Positions 1 to 12,498 are shown, counted from the first letter of the stretch. The stretch: 49,979 nt of DNA from Cellulomonas biazotea (GCF_004306155.1 NZ_BIMR01000059.1:1-49979), one strand, 5' to 3'. Notes: a model not told the origin generated them from the letters alone. Made by a program: numbers and translations.

Positions 1-505
1 GGCGCCGCGCGGCGCCGACGAGCGCGAGGGCCGCCTCCGGGCCGGGGCACGTGACCTCGAGCGCCGACGACCGGCCGGGCTCCGTCAGCGAGCCGTGCGC
101 GAGGAACGCCCCACGCCACGCCGCCTCGGCCTCGGCGATGCCCGCCGAGACGACCTGGGGCGGCAGCCCGCGCACGGGTCGGCCGCGGTTGTCGAGCAGG
201 CCCGTCTGCCGCGCGAGCGACTCGCCGTCCTTCACGACGCGCACCACGTACCGGCTCCCCCGGCGCAGCCCGCCGCCGGAGACGACGATGATCTCGCTCT
301 CGTGCCCGTAGACCTCGGAGATCGCCTGCCGCAGCCGTCGCGCCGCGATGCCCGTGTCGAGCTCCGCCTCGATGACGATCCGGCCCGAGATGATGTGCAG
401 GCCGCCTGCGAAACGCAGGGTCGCCGAGACCTCCGCCTTCCGGACCGAGGTCCGGTCGATCTTCAGACGCGCGAGCTCGTCCTTCACCTGTGCCGTCAAC
501 GCCAT
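1..505 (-). CDS. whiA: WhiA, sporulation/cell-division regulator (N-terminal part; cut by window edge)
   Basis: The first 168 residues of WhiA are visible; the family is usually about 325 residues, so the C-terminal half with the helix-turn-helix lies outside the window. The start [14 protein letters not shown] and the following ...[16 protein letters not shown] are typical of actinobacterial WhiA, whose N-terminal part is a degenerate LAGLIDADG homing-endonuclease fold. In Streptomyces WhiA is a DNA-binding regulator acting with WhiB on cell-division and sporulation genes; in non-sporulating relatives the role is less clear. It is the last gene of uvrC-rapZ-yvcK-whiA, 48 bp after the yvcK stop. 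A -10-like CAGGAT (512-517) lies 6 nt before the ATG, so a separate leaderless transcript is possible (inference). Confidence 0.93.
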   Translation of the reverse strand, partial: MALTAQVKDELARLKIDRTSVRKAEVSATLRFAGGLHIISGRIVIEAELDTGIAARRLRQAISEVYGHESEIIVVSGGGLRRGSRYVVRVVKDGESLARQTGLLDNRGRPVRGLPPQVVSAGIAEAEAAWRGAFLAHGSLTEPGRSSALEVTCPGPEAALALVGAARR

Positions 506-553
506 GGCGTCATCCTGCCATCCGGGACACGCGTCCGGGTCCGGTCCGGGAGG

Positions 554-1555
554 TCAGCGTGCGTCGTCCGCGCGCGTCCCCACGTCGCCCAGGAACCCCT
601 CGACGACGTCACGGAAGGCGGCCGCGAGGCGTAGCGGGTCGTGCAGCGGCGTCCCGTCGCCGCGGCTCACCTGGCGCAGCAGCAGCCGGGCGCCCAGGCG
701 CTCGCTCGCCGCGCCGAGCTCACCGACGTCGTCCACGGCGCCCGGGTCGGCGACGACCGCGTCGACCCGCAGCTCCGGCGCGTGCGCGTGCAGCGCGTCG
801 AGGTACTCGTCCGCGCGCATCCCCTCCGTCTCCCCCGACTCCGGGGAGAGGTTGAGCGTGAGGATCGTCCGCGCGGACGTCCGGTGCAGCGCGTCACGCA
901 GGCCCGGGACCAGCAGGTGGGGCATGACGGACGTGTACCAGGAGCCCGGTCCGAGGACGACCCAGTCGGCGGCCTCGATCGCCGCGACCGCCTCCGGGCA
1001 CGCCGGCGGGTCCTGCGGCTCCAGGCGCAGGTGCTCGATGCGTCCCGGCGTCGTCGCGACCGACACCTGGCCGCAGACCCGCTCCCGGGCGCCGTCGGCG
1101 TGCACGACGTCCGCCTCGATGCGCAGCGGCACGGAGACCATCGGCAGGACGCGGCCGCGCGCCCCCAGCAGCCGCCCGACCCAGTCGAGGCCCTCGACGG
1201 TGTCGTCCAGCAGCTCCCACAGGGCGACGATCAGCAGGTTGCCGACCGCGTGGCGGTCCAGGGCGCCGTCCGAGGAGAAGCGGTGCTGCAGGACGTCACG
1301 CCACGTGCGGCCCCACTCCGAGTCGTCGCACAGCGCCGCGAGGGCCATCCGCAGGTCGCCGGGCGGCAGGACGCCGAGCTCGTCGCGCAGCCGCCCGGAG
1401 GAGCCGCCGTCGTCGGCGACCGTCACGACGGCGGTGATCCGGTCGGTCATGAGCCGCAGCGCCGAGAGCGTCGCGGACAGCCCGTGACCGCCACCGAGGG
1501 CGACCACCGCCGGTCCGGAGCCACGGGCGTCACGCAGGGAGGGCAGTGCGCTCAT
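554..1555 (-). CDS. yvcK: YvcK/CofD-family gluconeogenesis factor
   Basis: A 333-residue member of the YvcK (GlmR)/CofD-like family. The N-terminal Rossmann signature GGGHGLSATLSALR (about residues 21-34) is followed by DDGGSSGRLR, the family's hallmark nucleotide-sugar-binding loops. In Bacillus the protein binds UDP-GlcNAc and is needed for growth on gluconeogenic carbon sources and for normal cell shape; in actinobacteria the mycobacterial orthologue CuvA affects cell-wall metabolism. The function here is inferred from those relatives. The ATG overlaps the rapZ stop by 4 nt (ATGA, 1552-1555), so the two are translationally coupled. Length and start fit the family well. Confidence 0.93.
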   Translation of the reverse strand: MSALPSLRDARGSGPAVVALGGGHGLSATLSALRLMTDRITAVVTVADDGGSSGRLRDELGVLPPGDLRMALAALCDDSEWGRTWRDVLQHRFSSDGALDRHAVGNLLIVALWELLDDTVEGLDWVGRLLGARGRVLPMVSVPLRIEADVVHADGARERVCGQVSVATTPGRIEHLRLEPQDPPACPEAVAAIEAADWVVLGPGSWYTSVMPHLLVPGLRDALHRTSARTILTLNLSPESGETEGMRADEYLDALHAHAPELRVDAVVADPGAVDDVGELGAASERLGARLLLRQVSRGDGTPLHDPLRLAAAFRDVVEGFLGDVGTRADDAR

Positions 1556-2496
1556 TCCTTGCCGAGGTCCCGCGCCGTCACCGCCACCTGGTGCCCGCGC
1601 TCGCGCAGGCGGGCCGCGACGGCCTCGCTGATCGCGACCGAGCGGTGCTTGCCGCCGGTGCAGCCCACAGCGATCGTCACGTACCGCTTCTCCTCGTGCA
1701 GGTACCCCGCGAGGACGGGCTCCAGTGCGTCGACGTACCGGTCGACGAACGTGAGGGCACCGGGCAGGCCGAGCACGTAGTCGCGGACGGGCGCGTCCCG
1801 GCCGGACAGGTGCCGCAGCTCGGTGATCCAGTACGGGTTGGCGAGGAACCGCACGTCGGCGACGTGGTCGGCGTCGAGCGGGATGCCGTACTTGAACCCG
1901 AAGGACATGACGGACACACGCAGCACGTCGGGCGTCGCGCCGGCGACGACCTCGCGGACCTGCCGGGCGAGGTCGTGCACGTTGAGGTCGGACGTGTCGA
2001 TCACCGTGTCCGACCGCTCGCGCATGTCGCCGAGGACGGCGCGCTCGGTCGTGATGCCGTCGAGGATCGTGCCGTCGCCCTGCAGCGGGTGCGGGCGCCG
2101 GACCTGCTCGTAACGGCGCACGAGGACCTCGTCCGACGCGTCGAGGAACAGGATCCGGTAGTCGACGCCGGCGGCGCGCAGGCTGTCGAGGACCTGGCGC
2201 ACGTCGGCGAAGAACTCGCGGCCGCGCACGTCGACGACGGCGGCGAGACGCTGCGCGCGCTCCCCCGAGACGCCGCTGGTCAGCATGCCGACGAGGTGCG
2301 TGAGCATCTGCGCGGGCAGGTTGTCCACGACGTACCAGTCGAGGTCCTCGAGCACGGCGGCGGCTCGCGTGCGCCCCGCACCGGACATGCCGGTGATGAT
2401 GAGGAGCTGCGGGGCGGTGCGGCGCGGGCCCTCGGTCGCGGCCTCGATCGCGGGGATGCCGGCAGGGACGGTGATCGGCGACGGCTCGTCGGTCAT
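1552..2496 (-). CDS. rapZ: RapZ-family P-loop nucleotide-binding protein
   Basis: A 314-residue RapZ (YvcJ) family protein. A Walker A-like loop GMSGAGRT occurs at about residues 35-42 with R in place of the usual K, as in other actinobacterial members, followed by [10 protein letters not shown]. The conserved C-terminal part includes [15 protein letters not shown] and [13 protein letters not shown]. In E. coli RapZ is an RNA adaptor controlling GlmZ and GlmS; in Gram-positives it is a GTP/ATP-binding protein of unsettled role linked to YvcK. I chose the ATG at 2496 because it overlaps the uvrC stop in an ATGA arrangement; the reading frame runs further upstream only inside uvrC. Confidence 0.93.
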   Translation of the reverse strand: MTDEPSPITVPAGIPAIEAATEGPRRTAPQLLIITGMSGAGRTRAAAVLEDLDWYVVDNLPAQMLTHLVGMLTSGVSGERAQRLAAVVDVRGREFFADVRQVLDSLRAAGVDYRILFLDASDEVLVRRYEQVRRPHPLQGDGTILDGITTERAVLGDMRERSDTVIDTSDLNVHDLARQVREVVAGATPDVLRVSVMSFGFKYGIPLDADHVADVRFLANPYWITELRHLSGRDAPVRDYVLGLPGALTFVDRYVDALEPVLAGYLHEEKRYVTIAVGCTGGKHRSVAISEAVAARLRERGHQVAVTARDLGKE

Positions 2497-4538
2497 GACC
2501 TCAGCATGCCAGCCTCGTCGCCGTCGGCGACGTCCGCCACGTCGGGGGCGTCCGACCCGGTGGTGACCGGACGCGCCGCGGTGTCCCCGGCCAGGGCGGC
2601 GACGACGGCGGCGGCCGTGCGCTCCCCCATGCCCTGCACGGTCGCGATCTCCTCCGCGGAGGCCGCACGCAGCCGCTTGACGCTCCCGAAGTGGCGCAGC
2701 AGCGCCGCCTGCCGCGCCGGGCCGAGGCCCGGGACGTCGTCCAGGACGGACGCGGTCATGCCCTTGCTGCGGCGGCGGCGGTGCGCGGTGATCGCGAACC
2801 GGTGGGCCTCGTCGCGCAGGCGCTGCAGAAGGTACAGGCCCTCGGAGCTGCGCTGCAGGATGACCGGGTAGTCGTCGCCCGGCAGCCAGACCTCCTCGAG
2901 CCTCTTCGCGAGACCGCACAGCGCGACGTCGTCGATCCCGAGCTCCGCCATCGCGGCCGCGGCGGCCGCGACCTGCGGCTGGCCGCCGTCGACGACGATG
3001 AGGTTCGGCGGGTACGCGAACCTCTGCGGCCGTCCCGTGGTCTCGTCGACCGGTCCGGACCGGCGCGGCGCGTCGTCCTCGTCGTCCGCGCCGATGCCGA
3101 GCTCGACGTCGCCCGCGGCGGAGCGCTCCGCGAGATACCGCCGGAACCGGCGCGTGATGACCTCGTGCATCGCAGCCGTGTCGTCGCGCGCCCCCTCGCC
3201 GTCGGGACCGCGCAGGTTGAACAGGCGGTACTCGCTCTTGCGGGCGAGCCCGTCCTCGAACACGACCATGGACGCCGACTGGTACGTGCCCTGGTTGTGG
3301 GACACGTCGAAGCACTCGATGCGCAGCGGGGCAGAGGCGAGATCGAGCGCCTCCTGGATCTCCCGCAGCGCCTGGCTGCGGGTCGTGAGGTCGCCCGCTC
3401 GACGCGTGCGGTGCAGGACCAGCGCGTGCTCGGCATTGCGCTGCACGGTCGCCGCGAGCTCGCGCTTGTCACCCCGCTGCGCGACCCGGACCTGCACGCG
3501 CGACCCGCGCATGCCGCCGAGCCAGTCCTGCACCTGCTCGACGTCGGGCGGCAGGACGGGTACGAGGACCTCGCGGGGCACAGAGGCGGTGCCCGCGTCG
3601 TCGTCGGTGCCGTACACCTGCTGCAGCAGGTGCTCGACGAGCTCGCCGTCCGTGACGTCCTCGACCTTCTCGACGACCCACCCGCGCTGGCCGCGGATGC
3701 GCCCGTCGCGGACGTGGAACACCTGCACCGCCGCCTCGAGCTCGTCGCCCGCCAGAGCGAAGATGTCGGCGTCGGTGCCGTCCTTGAGGACGACCGCGTT
3801 GCGCTCGGTGGCCTTCTCGAGCGTCGCGATGTCGTCGCGCAGGCGCGCAGCCTGCTCGTAGTCGAGCTCGGCGGCGGCCTCCTTCATGCGGGCGGTCAGG
3901 CGGCGCGTGAAGCGGGCGGTGTCGCCCGCCATGAAGTCGCAGAAGTCCTGCGCGAGCGCGTGGTGGTCCTCGGGCGAGATCCGGCCGACGCACGGTGCGG
4001 AGCACTTGTCGATGTACCCGAGGAGGCACGGCCGGCCCTGCTGGTGCGCCCGCTTGAAGACGCCCGCGGAGCACGTGCGGACCGGGAAGACGCGCAGCAG
4101 CAGGTCGACGGTCTCGCGGATCGCCCACGCGTGCGCGTACGGCCCGAAGTAGCGGGTGCCCTTGCGCTTGGCGCCGCGCATCACCTGGACGCGGGGGAAG
4201 GCGTCGGCCATCGTGACCGCGAGGTACGGGTACGACTTGTCGTCGCGGTACTTGACGTTGAACCGCGGGTCGAACTCCTTGATCCACGTGTACTCGAGGG
4301 CGAGCGCGGCGACCTCGGTCGGCACGACGGTCCACTCGACCGACGCCGCCGTGGTCACCATCTGCTGGGTGCGCGGATGCAGCCCGTGGACGTCCTGGAA
4401 GTAGCTCGACAGGCGCGAGCGCAGGCTCTTGGCCTTGCCGACGTAGATGACCCGACCGTGCTCGTCGCGGAAGCGGTACACCCCGGGGCTGTCGGGGAGC
4501 TCCCCCGGGGCGGGCCGGTACGTGGCGGGATCAGCCAT
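2493..4538 (-). CDS. uvrC: Excinuclease ABC subunit C
   Basis: UvrC, 681 residues, makes the two incisions of nucleotide-excision repair after UvrB has been loaded on a lesion by UvrA. The N-terminal GIY-YIG nuclease domain is clear (PGVYRF ... [11 protein letters not shown], about residues 18-45). Next come a UVR motif that binds UvrB ([17 protein letters not shown], about 220-236), an RNase H-like 5'-incision domain ([15 protein letters not shown]) and a C-terminal helix-hairpin-helix pair ([15 protein letters not shown]). It is the promoter-proximal gene of the operon with rapZ, yvcK and whiA. A TACGCT -10 box 7 nt before the ATG suggests a leaderless mRNA. Confidence 0.97.
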   Translation of the reverse strand: MADPATYRPAPGELPDSPGVYRFRDEHGRVIYVGKAKSLRSRLSSYFQDVHGLHPRTQQMVTTAASVEWTVVPTEVAALALEYTWIKEFDPRFNVKYRDDKSYPYLAVTMADAFPRVQVMRGAKRKGTRYFGPYAHAWAIRETVDLLLRVFPVRTCSAGVFKRAHQQGRPCLLGYIDKCSAPCVGRISPEDHHALAQDFCDFMAGDTARFTRRLTARMKEAAAELDYEQAARLRDDIATLEKATERNAVVLKDGTDADIFALAGDELEAAVQVFHVRDGRIRGQRGWVVEKVEDVTDGELVEHLLQQVYGTDDDAGTASVPREVLVPVLPPDVEQVQDWLGGMRGSRVQVRVAQRGDKRELAATVQRNAEHALVLHRTRRAGDLTTRSQALREIQEALDLASAPLRIECFDVSHNQGTYQSASMVVFEDGLARKSEYRLFNLRGPDGEGARDDTAAMHEVITRRFRRYLAERSAAGDVELGIGADDEDDAPRRSGPVDETTGRPQRFAYPPNLIVVDGGQPQVAAAAAAMAELGIDDVALCGLAKRLEEVWLPGDDYPVILQRSSEGLYLLQRLRDEAHRFAITAHRRRRSKGMTASVLDDVPGLGPARQAALLRHFGSVKRLRAASAEEIATVQGMGERTAAAVVAALAGDTAARPVTTGSDAPDVADVADGDEAGMLRS

Positions 4539-4545
4539 GGTGCCG

Positions 4546-4551
4546 AGCGTA
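4546..4551 (-). promoter_or_regulatory. uvrC -10 box, leaderless promoter
   Basis: TACGCT on the minus strand matches the actinobacterial TANNNT -10 consensus. It ends 7 nt before the uvrC ATG, so the predicted transcription start falls at or next to the start codon. No Shine-Dalgarno sequence is present. Confidence 0.55.
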
Positions 4552-4641
4552 GTTCGGGGCGCCGACGTGCCCGTGCGGGCAGGTCGCGCCGACCGTCCGG
4601 GACGAGCGGCGACGGTCGGTGCACGGGGCGGTGCCGCGGGC

Positions 4642-4647
4642 TACCGT
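4642..4647 (+). promoter_or_regulatory. OsmC-family gene -10 box, leaderless promoter
   Basis: TACCGT lies 6 nt before the ATG at 4654, giving a predicted leaderless transcript. It is divergent from the uvrC promoter about 90 bp away. Confidence 0.5.
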
Positions 4648-4653
4648 GGGCCG

Positions 4654-5181
4654 ATGGGCCCCCTGCACACGTACTCGATCGACGTGACCTGGACCGGAGC
4701 GGGGACGCGCGGGACGGCGAGCTACACGTCGTACAGCCGCGACCACGACGTGCAGATCGGCAGCAAGCCGCCGCTGCCCGGCTCGTCCGACCCGGCGTTC
4801 CGCGGAGACCCGTCCCGGTACTCGCCCGAGGAGCTCTTCGTCGCGTCGATCGCGCAGTGCCACATGCTGTGGTTCCTGCACCTGGCCGCCGCCGCGGGCG
4901 TCGTGGTCGTCGCGTACACCGACGAGGCGGTCGGGACGATGCGTGTGGAGTCGGCCGGTCACGGTCAGTTCACGGAGGTCGTCCTGCGCCCGCGCGTCAC
5001 CGTGGCGCGCGGCAACCACCTGCCGGACGGGTCGGCGGTGACCGATGCCGTCCTGGCCGGCCTGCACCATGCGACGCACGAGCACTGCTTCATCGCCCGG
5101 TCGGTCAACTTCCCCGTGCGGCACGAGCCTGTCCCGCTGCGCGTCGCCGCCCCGGTCGGCGCCACCCCGACCGCGGGCTGA
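4654..5181 (+). CDS. OsmC/Ohr-family protein
   Basis: A 175-residue OsmC-like protein, the usual family length being 140-180. Members reduce organic hydroperoxides or process other small thiol-reactive molecules in the cytoplasm through two cysteines. Both are visible: Cys69 in SIAQCHM on the central helix and Cys145 in HEHCFIAR. The N-terminal HTYSIDVTWTG opens the first beta-strand of the fold. The ATG at 4654 is preferred over an upstream in-frame ATG at 4447, which would lie inside uvrC, because a TACCGT -10 sits 6 nt before it. It cannot be assigned to OsmC or Ohr proper from sequence alone. It stands alone, divergent from uvrC and convergent with uvrA across a 131-bp gap in which I see no strong hairpin. 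Confidence 0.88.
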   Translation: MGPLHTYSIDVTWTGAGTRGTASYTSYSRDHDVQIGSKPPLPGSSDPAFRGDPSRYSPEELFVASIAQCHMLWFLHLAAAAGVVVVAYTDEAVGTMRVESAGHGQFTEVVLRPRVTVARGNHLPDGSAVTDAVLAGLHHATHEHCFIARSVNFPVRHEPVPLRVAAPVGATPTAG

Positions 5182-5312
5182 CGTCGGGCCCCGGCTCGAC
5201 GAGGCGGCGACGAGCGCGCCACGACCCGCGACGGCGCCGCCAGGACGGGTGTCGGGGCGAGCGTCGGGCAGGGCGTCACCGAGAGGTCGCTCGACGAGGC
5301 GGACGTCCCCGG

Positions 5313-8198
<2,886 letters not shown>

Positions 8199-8205
8199 GG
8201 CGGGA

Positions 8206-8211
8206 AGTCTA
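8206..8211 (-). promoter_or_regulatory. uvrA -10 box, leaderless promoter
   Basis: TAGACT on the minus strand ends 7 nt before the GTG start of uvrA. The LexA-like site at 8229-8244 would cover its -35 region. Confidence 0.55.
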
Positions 8212-8228
8212 CGTGCCGCCACCGACAA

Positions 8229-8244
8229 TCGCACACCTGTTCGA
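8229..8244 (-). promoter_or_regulatory. LexA/SOS box upstream of uvrA
   Basis: On the minus strand the 16-mer TCGAACAGGTGTGCGA matches the mycobacterial/actinobacterial SOS consensus TCGAAC-N4-GTTCGA at 11 of 12 defined positions. It begins about 30 nt upstream of the uvrA GTG and overlaps where the -35 element should lie, a classic repressor position. LexA control of uvrA is established in other bacteria; here it is inferred from the site. Confidence 0.75.
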
Positions 8245-8305
8245 CGTGAGCGGAACCCGGTGCTCCGCGTGCCGCCCGGTCGTGCGCACCGCATCCTGGG
8301 ACCCC

Positions 8306-10192
8306 ATGGACGCCACACCCGACGCCCCCGCCCCCCGTCCCGCCCCTGCACGCGCCCCCGGTCGCACCCCCGGCGACGAGGCCGCACCGATCTCCGAGTA
8401 CGCCGCACTGGGCGACGGCCGGTCCGTCGCGCTCGTGTCCCGCTTCGGGTCCGTCGACTGGCTGTGCCTCCCGGCGTTCGACAGCGCCGCGTGCTTCTCG
8501 CGCCTGCTCGGGACGTCCGACCACGGCCGCTGGCTGCTCACCGTGGCGCACGCCACCGACGTGCGGCGCCGCTACCTGGACGACTCGTTCGTGCTGGAGA
8601 CGACGTACACGACGCCGACCGGGACCGCGGTCGTCGTCGACGCGATGCCCATGGCCGACGGGCGCGCCGACCTGGTGCGGCGCGTCGAGTGCACGGACGG
8701 GACCGTCGAGGTGCGGCACGAGTGGGTGGTGCGGTTCGGGTACGGCGCCATCGAGCCATGGGTGCACCGCCTGACGGACGACGAGGGCGAGCCGGCGATC
8801 CGCGCGGTCGCCGGGCCCGACGCGCTGCTGCTGCGCGGCGACAGGCTGCCCCGCCCGTCGGACCACCGGCACCGCGACGAGTTCACGCTCGCGGCCGGCG
8901 AGGCCGTCGACCTCGCCCTCACGTGGACCCCGTCGTGGGAGCCGCTCCCGCCGCGGCTGAGCGTGCCCGACCGGCTCGACCGCACGCGCGTCCTGTGGGG
9001 GCTGTGGGCCCGCTCCGCCGAGTACGAGGGGTCCTACCGGGAGGCGGTCGTCCGGTCCCTGCTCGTCCTGCGCCTGCTCACCGACGTCGAGACCGGCGGC
9101 ATCGTCGCCGCCGCGACGACGTCGCTGCCCGAGGACTTCGGGGGCGAGCGCAACTGGGACTACCGGTACTGCTGGCTGCGGGACGCCGCGATGACGCTCG
9201 AGGCGCTGCTCGAGCACGGCTACCGCGAGGAGGCGACCGCGTGGCGCGACTGGCTGCTGCGCGCGGTCGCGGGCGACCCCGCGGACCTGCAGATCATGTA
9301 CCGCGTCGACGGCGGCCGTGACCTGCCCGAGCGCACGCTCGACCACCTCCCCGGCTACGCCGGGTCACGGCCGGTCCGGGTCGGGAACGCGGCCGTCGGC
9401 CAGGTCCAGAACGACGTCCTCGGCGAGGTCATGTGCGCCCTCGAGCTCGCGCGGCAGTCCGGGCTGCCCGACAGCGCCGACTCGTGGTCGCTGCAGCGCC
9501 ACCTCGTCGAGGAGCTCCTCACCCACTGGCGCGACCCCGACCGTGGCATCTGGGAGGTCCGCGGCGACCCGCAGCACTTCACGCACTCCAAGGTGATGTC
9601 CTGGGCCGCGGTCGACCGTGCCGTCCAGGCGGTGGAGGTGCACGGGCTCGACGGACCTGTCGAGCGGTGGCGCGCCGCCCGCGACGAGATCCACGCCGAC
9701 GTCCTCGCGCACGGCTGGGACGAGGAGCGCGGCACGTTCGTGCAGGCCTACGGAGCGAAGCACACCGACGCCGCCCTCCTGCAGATCCTGCAGGTCGGCT
9801 TCCTGCCACCCGACGACCCGCGCCTGCGCTCGACCGTCGCCGCCGTCCGGGCCGACCTCGAGATCGCCCCCGGGCTGCTGCGGCGCTACCCCACCAGCCG
9901 CACCGACGACGGCCTGCAGGGCGGCGAGCACGCCTTCCTCGCCTGCTCGTTCTGGCTCGCCGACGCGCTCGCGCGCCTCGACGACGTCGACGAGTCCACC
10001 GCGCTGCTCGACGACCTCACCGCGCTCGCGAACGACGTCGGGCTCCTCGCCGAGCAGTACGACCCCACCGGGCGACGCATGGCCGGCAACGTGCCGCAGG
10101 CGCTGTCGCACCTCGCCCTGGTCCGCGCCGTGCACAGCCACGACCTCGCGCTCGAACGCGCGGGACTGCGCCACCGGGTCGGGAGAGGATGA
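8306..10192 (+). CDS. Glycoside hydrolase family 15 protein (trehalase/glucoamylase-like)
   Basis: A 628-residue GH15 enzyme of the bacterial two-domain type: an N-terminal beta-sandwich ([28 protein letters not shown] at its start) and a C-terminal (alpha/alpha)6 barrel. Barrel landmarks are [38 protein letters not shown] ... [13 protein letters not shown] (likely catalytic acid Glu) and [20 protein letters not shown] (likely catalytic base Glu). Mycobacterial relatives of this architecture act as alpha,alpha-trehalases; others are glucoamylase- or dextranase-like, so substrate is left open. No signal peptide is visible, so it is probably cytoplasmic. The frame is open back to 8213, but ATG 8306 avoids the uvrA promoter. 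The next gene starts 4 nt after its stop. Confidence 0.88.
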   Translation: MDATPDAPAPRPAPARAPGRTPGDEAAPISEYAALGDGRSVALVSRFGSVDWLCLPAFDSAACFSRLLGTSDHGRWLLTVAHATDVRRRYLDDSFVLETTYTTPTGTAVVVDAMPMADGRADLVRRVECTDGTVEVRHEWVVRFGYGAIEPWVHRLTDDEGEPAIRAVAGPDALLLRGDRLPRPSDHRHRDEFTLAAGEAVDLALTWTPSWEPLPPRLSVPDRLDRTRVLWGLWARSAEYEGSYREAVVRSLLVLRLLTDVETGGIVAAATTSLPEDFGGERNWDYRYCWLRDAAMTLEALLEHGYREEATAWRDWLLRAVAGDPADLQIMYRVDGGRDLPERTLDHLPGYAGSRPVRVGNAAVGQVQNDVLGEVMCALELARQSGLPDSADSWSLQRHLVEELLTHWRDPDRGIWEVRGDPQHFTHSKVMSWAAVDRAVQAVEVHGLDGPVERWRAARDEIHADVLAHGWDEERGTFVQAYGAKHTDAALLQILQVGFLPPDDPRLRSTVAAVRADLEIAPGLLRRYPTSRTDDGLQGGEHAFLACSFWLADALARLDDVDESTALLDDLTALANDVGLLAEQYDPTGRRMAGNVPQALSHLALVRAVHSHDLALERAGLRHRVGRG

Positions 10193-10196
10193 GGTC

Positions 10197-10904
10197 GTGA
10201 CGTACACGGGCGACGTGCAGCGCGACGGCCCCACGGCCGTGCGCGTCCTCGACGAGATCGAGATCCGCAAGGTCAGCGTCGGCCCCATGGACAACGACGC
10301 CTACCTGCTCACGTGCCGCCGGCAGCACGCCCAGGTGCTCGTCGACGCCGCCGACGACGCCGACCGGCTCCTCGCCCTCGTCCGCGAGGGCTCCCCCGCC
10401 GCCCGGCTCGACCTCGTCGTCACGACCCATCAGCACGCCGACCACCACCGGGCGCTCGCCTCCGTCGTGGCCGTCACCCGCACGACCGTCGCCGCCGGCG
10501 CCGAGGACGCCCCCGCCGTCGAGGCCGCGACCGGCGTGACCGTGCACCGCCCCCTGCGCCACGGCGACGTGCTCACCGTCGGCCACCTCACGCTCGAGGT
10601 CGTCGGCCTGCGCGGGCACACCGACGGGTCCGTCGCGCTCGTCTACCGCGAGCCCGAGCACGTCGCCGCACCCGGCGCCGTCGCCGGCCGCGCGCACGTC
10701 TTCACCGGCGACTCACTCTTCCCCGGCGGGGTCGGCAACACCGGCGGCGACCCCGCCCGGTTCACCCGGCTCCTCGACGACGTCACCGCGCGCCTCTTCG
10801 ACCGGTTCGGCGACGACACCTGGGTCTACCCCGGGCACGGACGCGACACGACCCTCGGCGCGGAACGTCCCCACCTCGACGAGTGGCGCGCCCGCGGCTG
10901 GTGA
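10197..10904 (+). CDS. Metallo-beta-lactamase-fold hydrolase
   Basis: A 235-residue MBL-fold protein, glyoxalase-II-like. The dinuclear metal motif HxHxDH is present as HQHADHH (His78, His80, Asp82, His83), with further ligands in GHTDGS, TGDSLF and YPGHG near the C-terminus. Such proteins hydrolyse thioesters, lactones or phosphodiesters; the substrate cannot be told from sequence. The GTG at 10197 is chosen because a purine-rich GGGAGAGG lies upstream and the gene starts 4 nt after the GH15 stop, so the pair is almost certainly cotranscribed. Confidence 0.85.
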   Translation: MTYTGDVQRDGPTAVRVLDEIEIRKVSVGPMDNDAYLLTCRRQHAQVLVDAADDADRLLALVREGSPAARLDLVVTTHQHADHHRALASVVAVTRTTVAAGAEDAPAVEAATGVTVHRPLRHGDVLTVGHLTLEVVGLRGHTDGSVALVYREPEHVAAPGAVAGRAHVFTGDSLFPGGVGNTGGDPARFTRLLDDVTARLFDRFGDDTWVYPGHGRDTTLGAERPHLDEWRARGW

Positions 10905-10934
10905 CCGCCCCGCGACGGCACGCCGCCTCGCCCG

Positions 10935-12098
10935 CTACTCCTCGACCGGCCCCAGCACCGACGTCGCGACCGTCGCGTGCGCCGACTCGTCGTCCGACGG
11001 GTGGAACATCCCCGCCAGGACATCCCGGTACAACCGCCCCAGCTCGCTGCCCGTGAAGTACGAGCCGCCGCCCGACACCCGGATCGCCAGGTCCACGACC
11101 GTCCGTGCCGACTCCGTCGCCCGCACCTTGAGACCGACCAGCTGCGCGAACCACCGCGCCCCGTGTTCCACCCGCTCGTCGACGTCCCGCGCCAGCGCGA
11201 ACACCTGCAGCTCCGCACCGTCCTGCACCAGCGCCGCCTCCGCGACCTTCCACCGGATGTCCGGGTCCTGCGCGTACGGCCGGCCGTCGTACTTCATCGA
11301 CGTCCGACGACGCGTCGCCGCCGCACCGACCTCCAGCGCACGACGCCCGATGCCCGTGTACACCGCCGCGAGCAGCACCTCGAACACCGCGAACAGCGCG
11401 AAGACGAACGGGTCACCGCTCGGCCCCGGCGGCAGGCGGCGGTACACCCGGTCCGCCGGGGCGAGCGCACCGTCGAGCACCGTCGTCGCCGACTGCGTCG
11501 CCCGCATCCCCAGCGTGTCCCAGTCGTCCCGCGCCGTCGCACCCCCGTCCGCACGCGACACGACACCGTGCACCAGACGCGGGTCGTCCGGGTCGGAGTC
11601 GTCCAGCCCGAACGTCGCGAGCCGCGTCCACACCGGCGACAACGACGTGAAGATCTTCGTGCCGAAGTACCGGTAGCCCCCGTCGGGCTGCCGCTCCGCC
11701 CGCGTGCGCGACCCGAACATCACCAGGTCGTTGCCCGCCTCCGAGTTCCCGAACGCGAACACCTCCCCCTGCGCCGCGTCGGACAGCACGAACTCGAACG
11801 CCTCGTCGCCCCGGTCCACCAGCAGCGCCGCCAGACCCGTCACCACCAGGTGCATGTTGACCGCCAGCGCCGTCGCCGGCGCCGCACCCGCCAGCCGCAC
11901 CTGCTCCCGCGCGACCTCCTCCAGCGTCAGACCCGCACCACCGAGACGCTCCGGCACGAACGCCGTCAGGTACCCCACCGCGACCAGATCCGCCAGGTCG
12001 TCGTGCGGGAACGTGTTGTCCCGGTCGTGACCCGGCGCGCGCTCGCGGATCCTCTCCAGCAGGTCGTCGGTCAGGAGCGTGCGCAGCGGGCGGGCCAT
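10935..12098 (-). CDS. Acyl-CoA dehydrogenase-family flavoprotein
   Basis: A 387-residue protein with the acyl-CoA dehydrogenase fold. Family landmarks are the N-terminal helical domain (PERLGGAGLTLEEVAREQ), the middle beta-domain with a flavin-binding loop (FGTKIFTSLSP ... WDTLGMRATQS) and the C-terminal helical bundle. The end, GRLYRDVLAGMFHPSDDESAH, resembles the monooxygenase side of the superfamily (DszC/HsaA-type), and I could not place the catalytic glutamate of true dehydrogenases. It could therefore be a dehydrogenase of an unusual acyl thioester or a flavin-dependent monooxygenase. The ATG at 12098 is followed by typical sequence; further upstream reading is implausible. It lies convergent with the MBL gene and divergent from the YCII gene. 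Confidence 0.8.
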   Translation of the reverse strand: MARPLRTLLTDDLLERIRERAPGHDRDNTFPHDDLADLVAVGYLTAFVPERLGGAGLTLEEVAREQVRLAGAAPATALAVNMHLVVTGLAALLVDRGDEAFEFVLSDAAQGEVFAFGNSEAGNDLVMFGSRTRAERQPDGGYRYFGTKIFTSLSPVWTRLATFGLDDSDPDDPRLVHGVVSRADGGATARDDWDTLGMRATQSATTVLDGALAPADRVYRRLPPGPSGDPFVFALFAVFEVLLAAVYTGIGRRALEVGAAATRRRTSMKYDGRPYAQDPDIRWKVAEAALVQDGAELQVFALARDVDERVEHGARWFAQLVGLKVRATESARTVVDLAIRVSGGGSYFTGSELGRLYRDVLAGMFHPSDDESAHATVATSVLGPVEE

Positions 12099-12146
12099 CC
12101 CGCCACTCTGCCACCCGCCCCACCAGGCCTGCGGCAGGATGGGCGC

Positions 12147-12434
12147 ATGCCGACCTATGCCGTGCGCTACACCTACGACGAGCGCACCGACGTGCGCGAC
12201 GCCGTCCGCCCCGAGCACCGCGACTACCTCCGCGGGCTCGCCGACCAGGGGCTGCTCCTCGGCTCCGGCCCGTTCACCGACGGCGACCCCGGCGCCCTGC
12301 TCGTCTTCCGCACCGACGACCGCGACGCGCTCGCGGCCCTCCTCGCGGCCGACCCGTTCGCACGCGAGGGGATCGTCGCCGCGACGGACGTCCGCGGCTG
12401 GGACGTGGTCATCGGCCCGTGGAGCCAGGTCTGA
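12147..12434 (+). CDS. YCII-domain (YciI-like) protein
   Basis: A 95-residue single-domain YCII protein. The family is a small dimeric alpha-beta barrel with a conserved His/Asp pair; here PEHRDYLRGL, SGPFTDGD and DPFAREG mark it. Function is poorly known, although some members are dehalogenase- or lactone-hydrolase-like. The start ATG at 12147 has a -10-like CAGGAT 6 nt upstream and no Shine-Dalgarno. It is divergent from the acyl-CoA dehydrogenase-like gene by 48 bp and ends just before a strong bidirectional hairpin. Confidence 0.85.
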   Translation: MPTYAVRYTYDERTDVRDAVRPEHRDYLRGLADQGLLLGSGPFTDGDPGALLVFRTDDRDALAALLAADPFAREGIVAATDVRGWDVVIGPWSQV

Positions 12435-12450
12435 CGGCTCGTCCGCCACG

Positions 12451-12498
12451 CACGACGACGCCCGGGTCCCCCACTGCTGGGGCCCGGGCGTCGTCGTG
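12451..12498. terminator. Bidirectional hairpin between the YCII gene and terC
   Basis: An inverted repeat of about 20 bp (left arm from CACGACGACGCCCGGG, right arm CCCGGGCGTCGTCGTG) closes over a short loop between convergent genes. There is no U-tract, as is usual in high-GC actinobacteria. Confidence 0.75.

Noticed and set aside
5182-5312. Terminator between the OsmC-like gene and uvrA
   Set aside because: Only short GC-rich inverted repeats were seen, no better than chance at this base composition.
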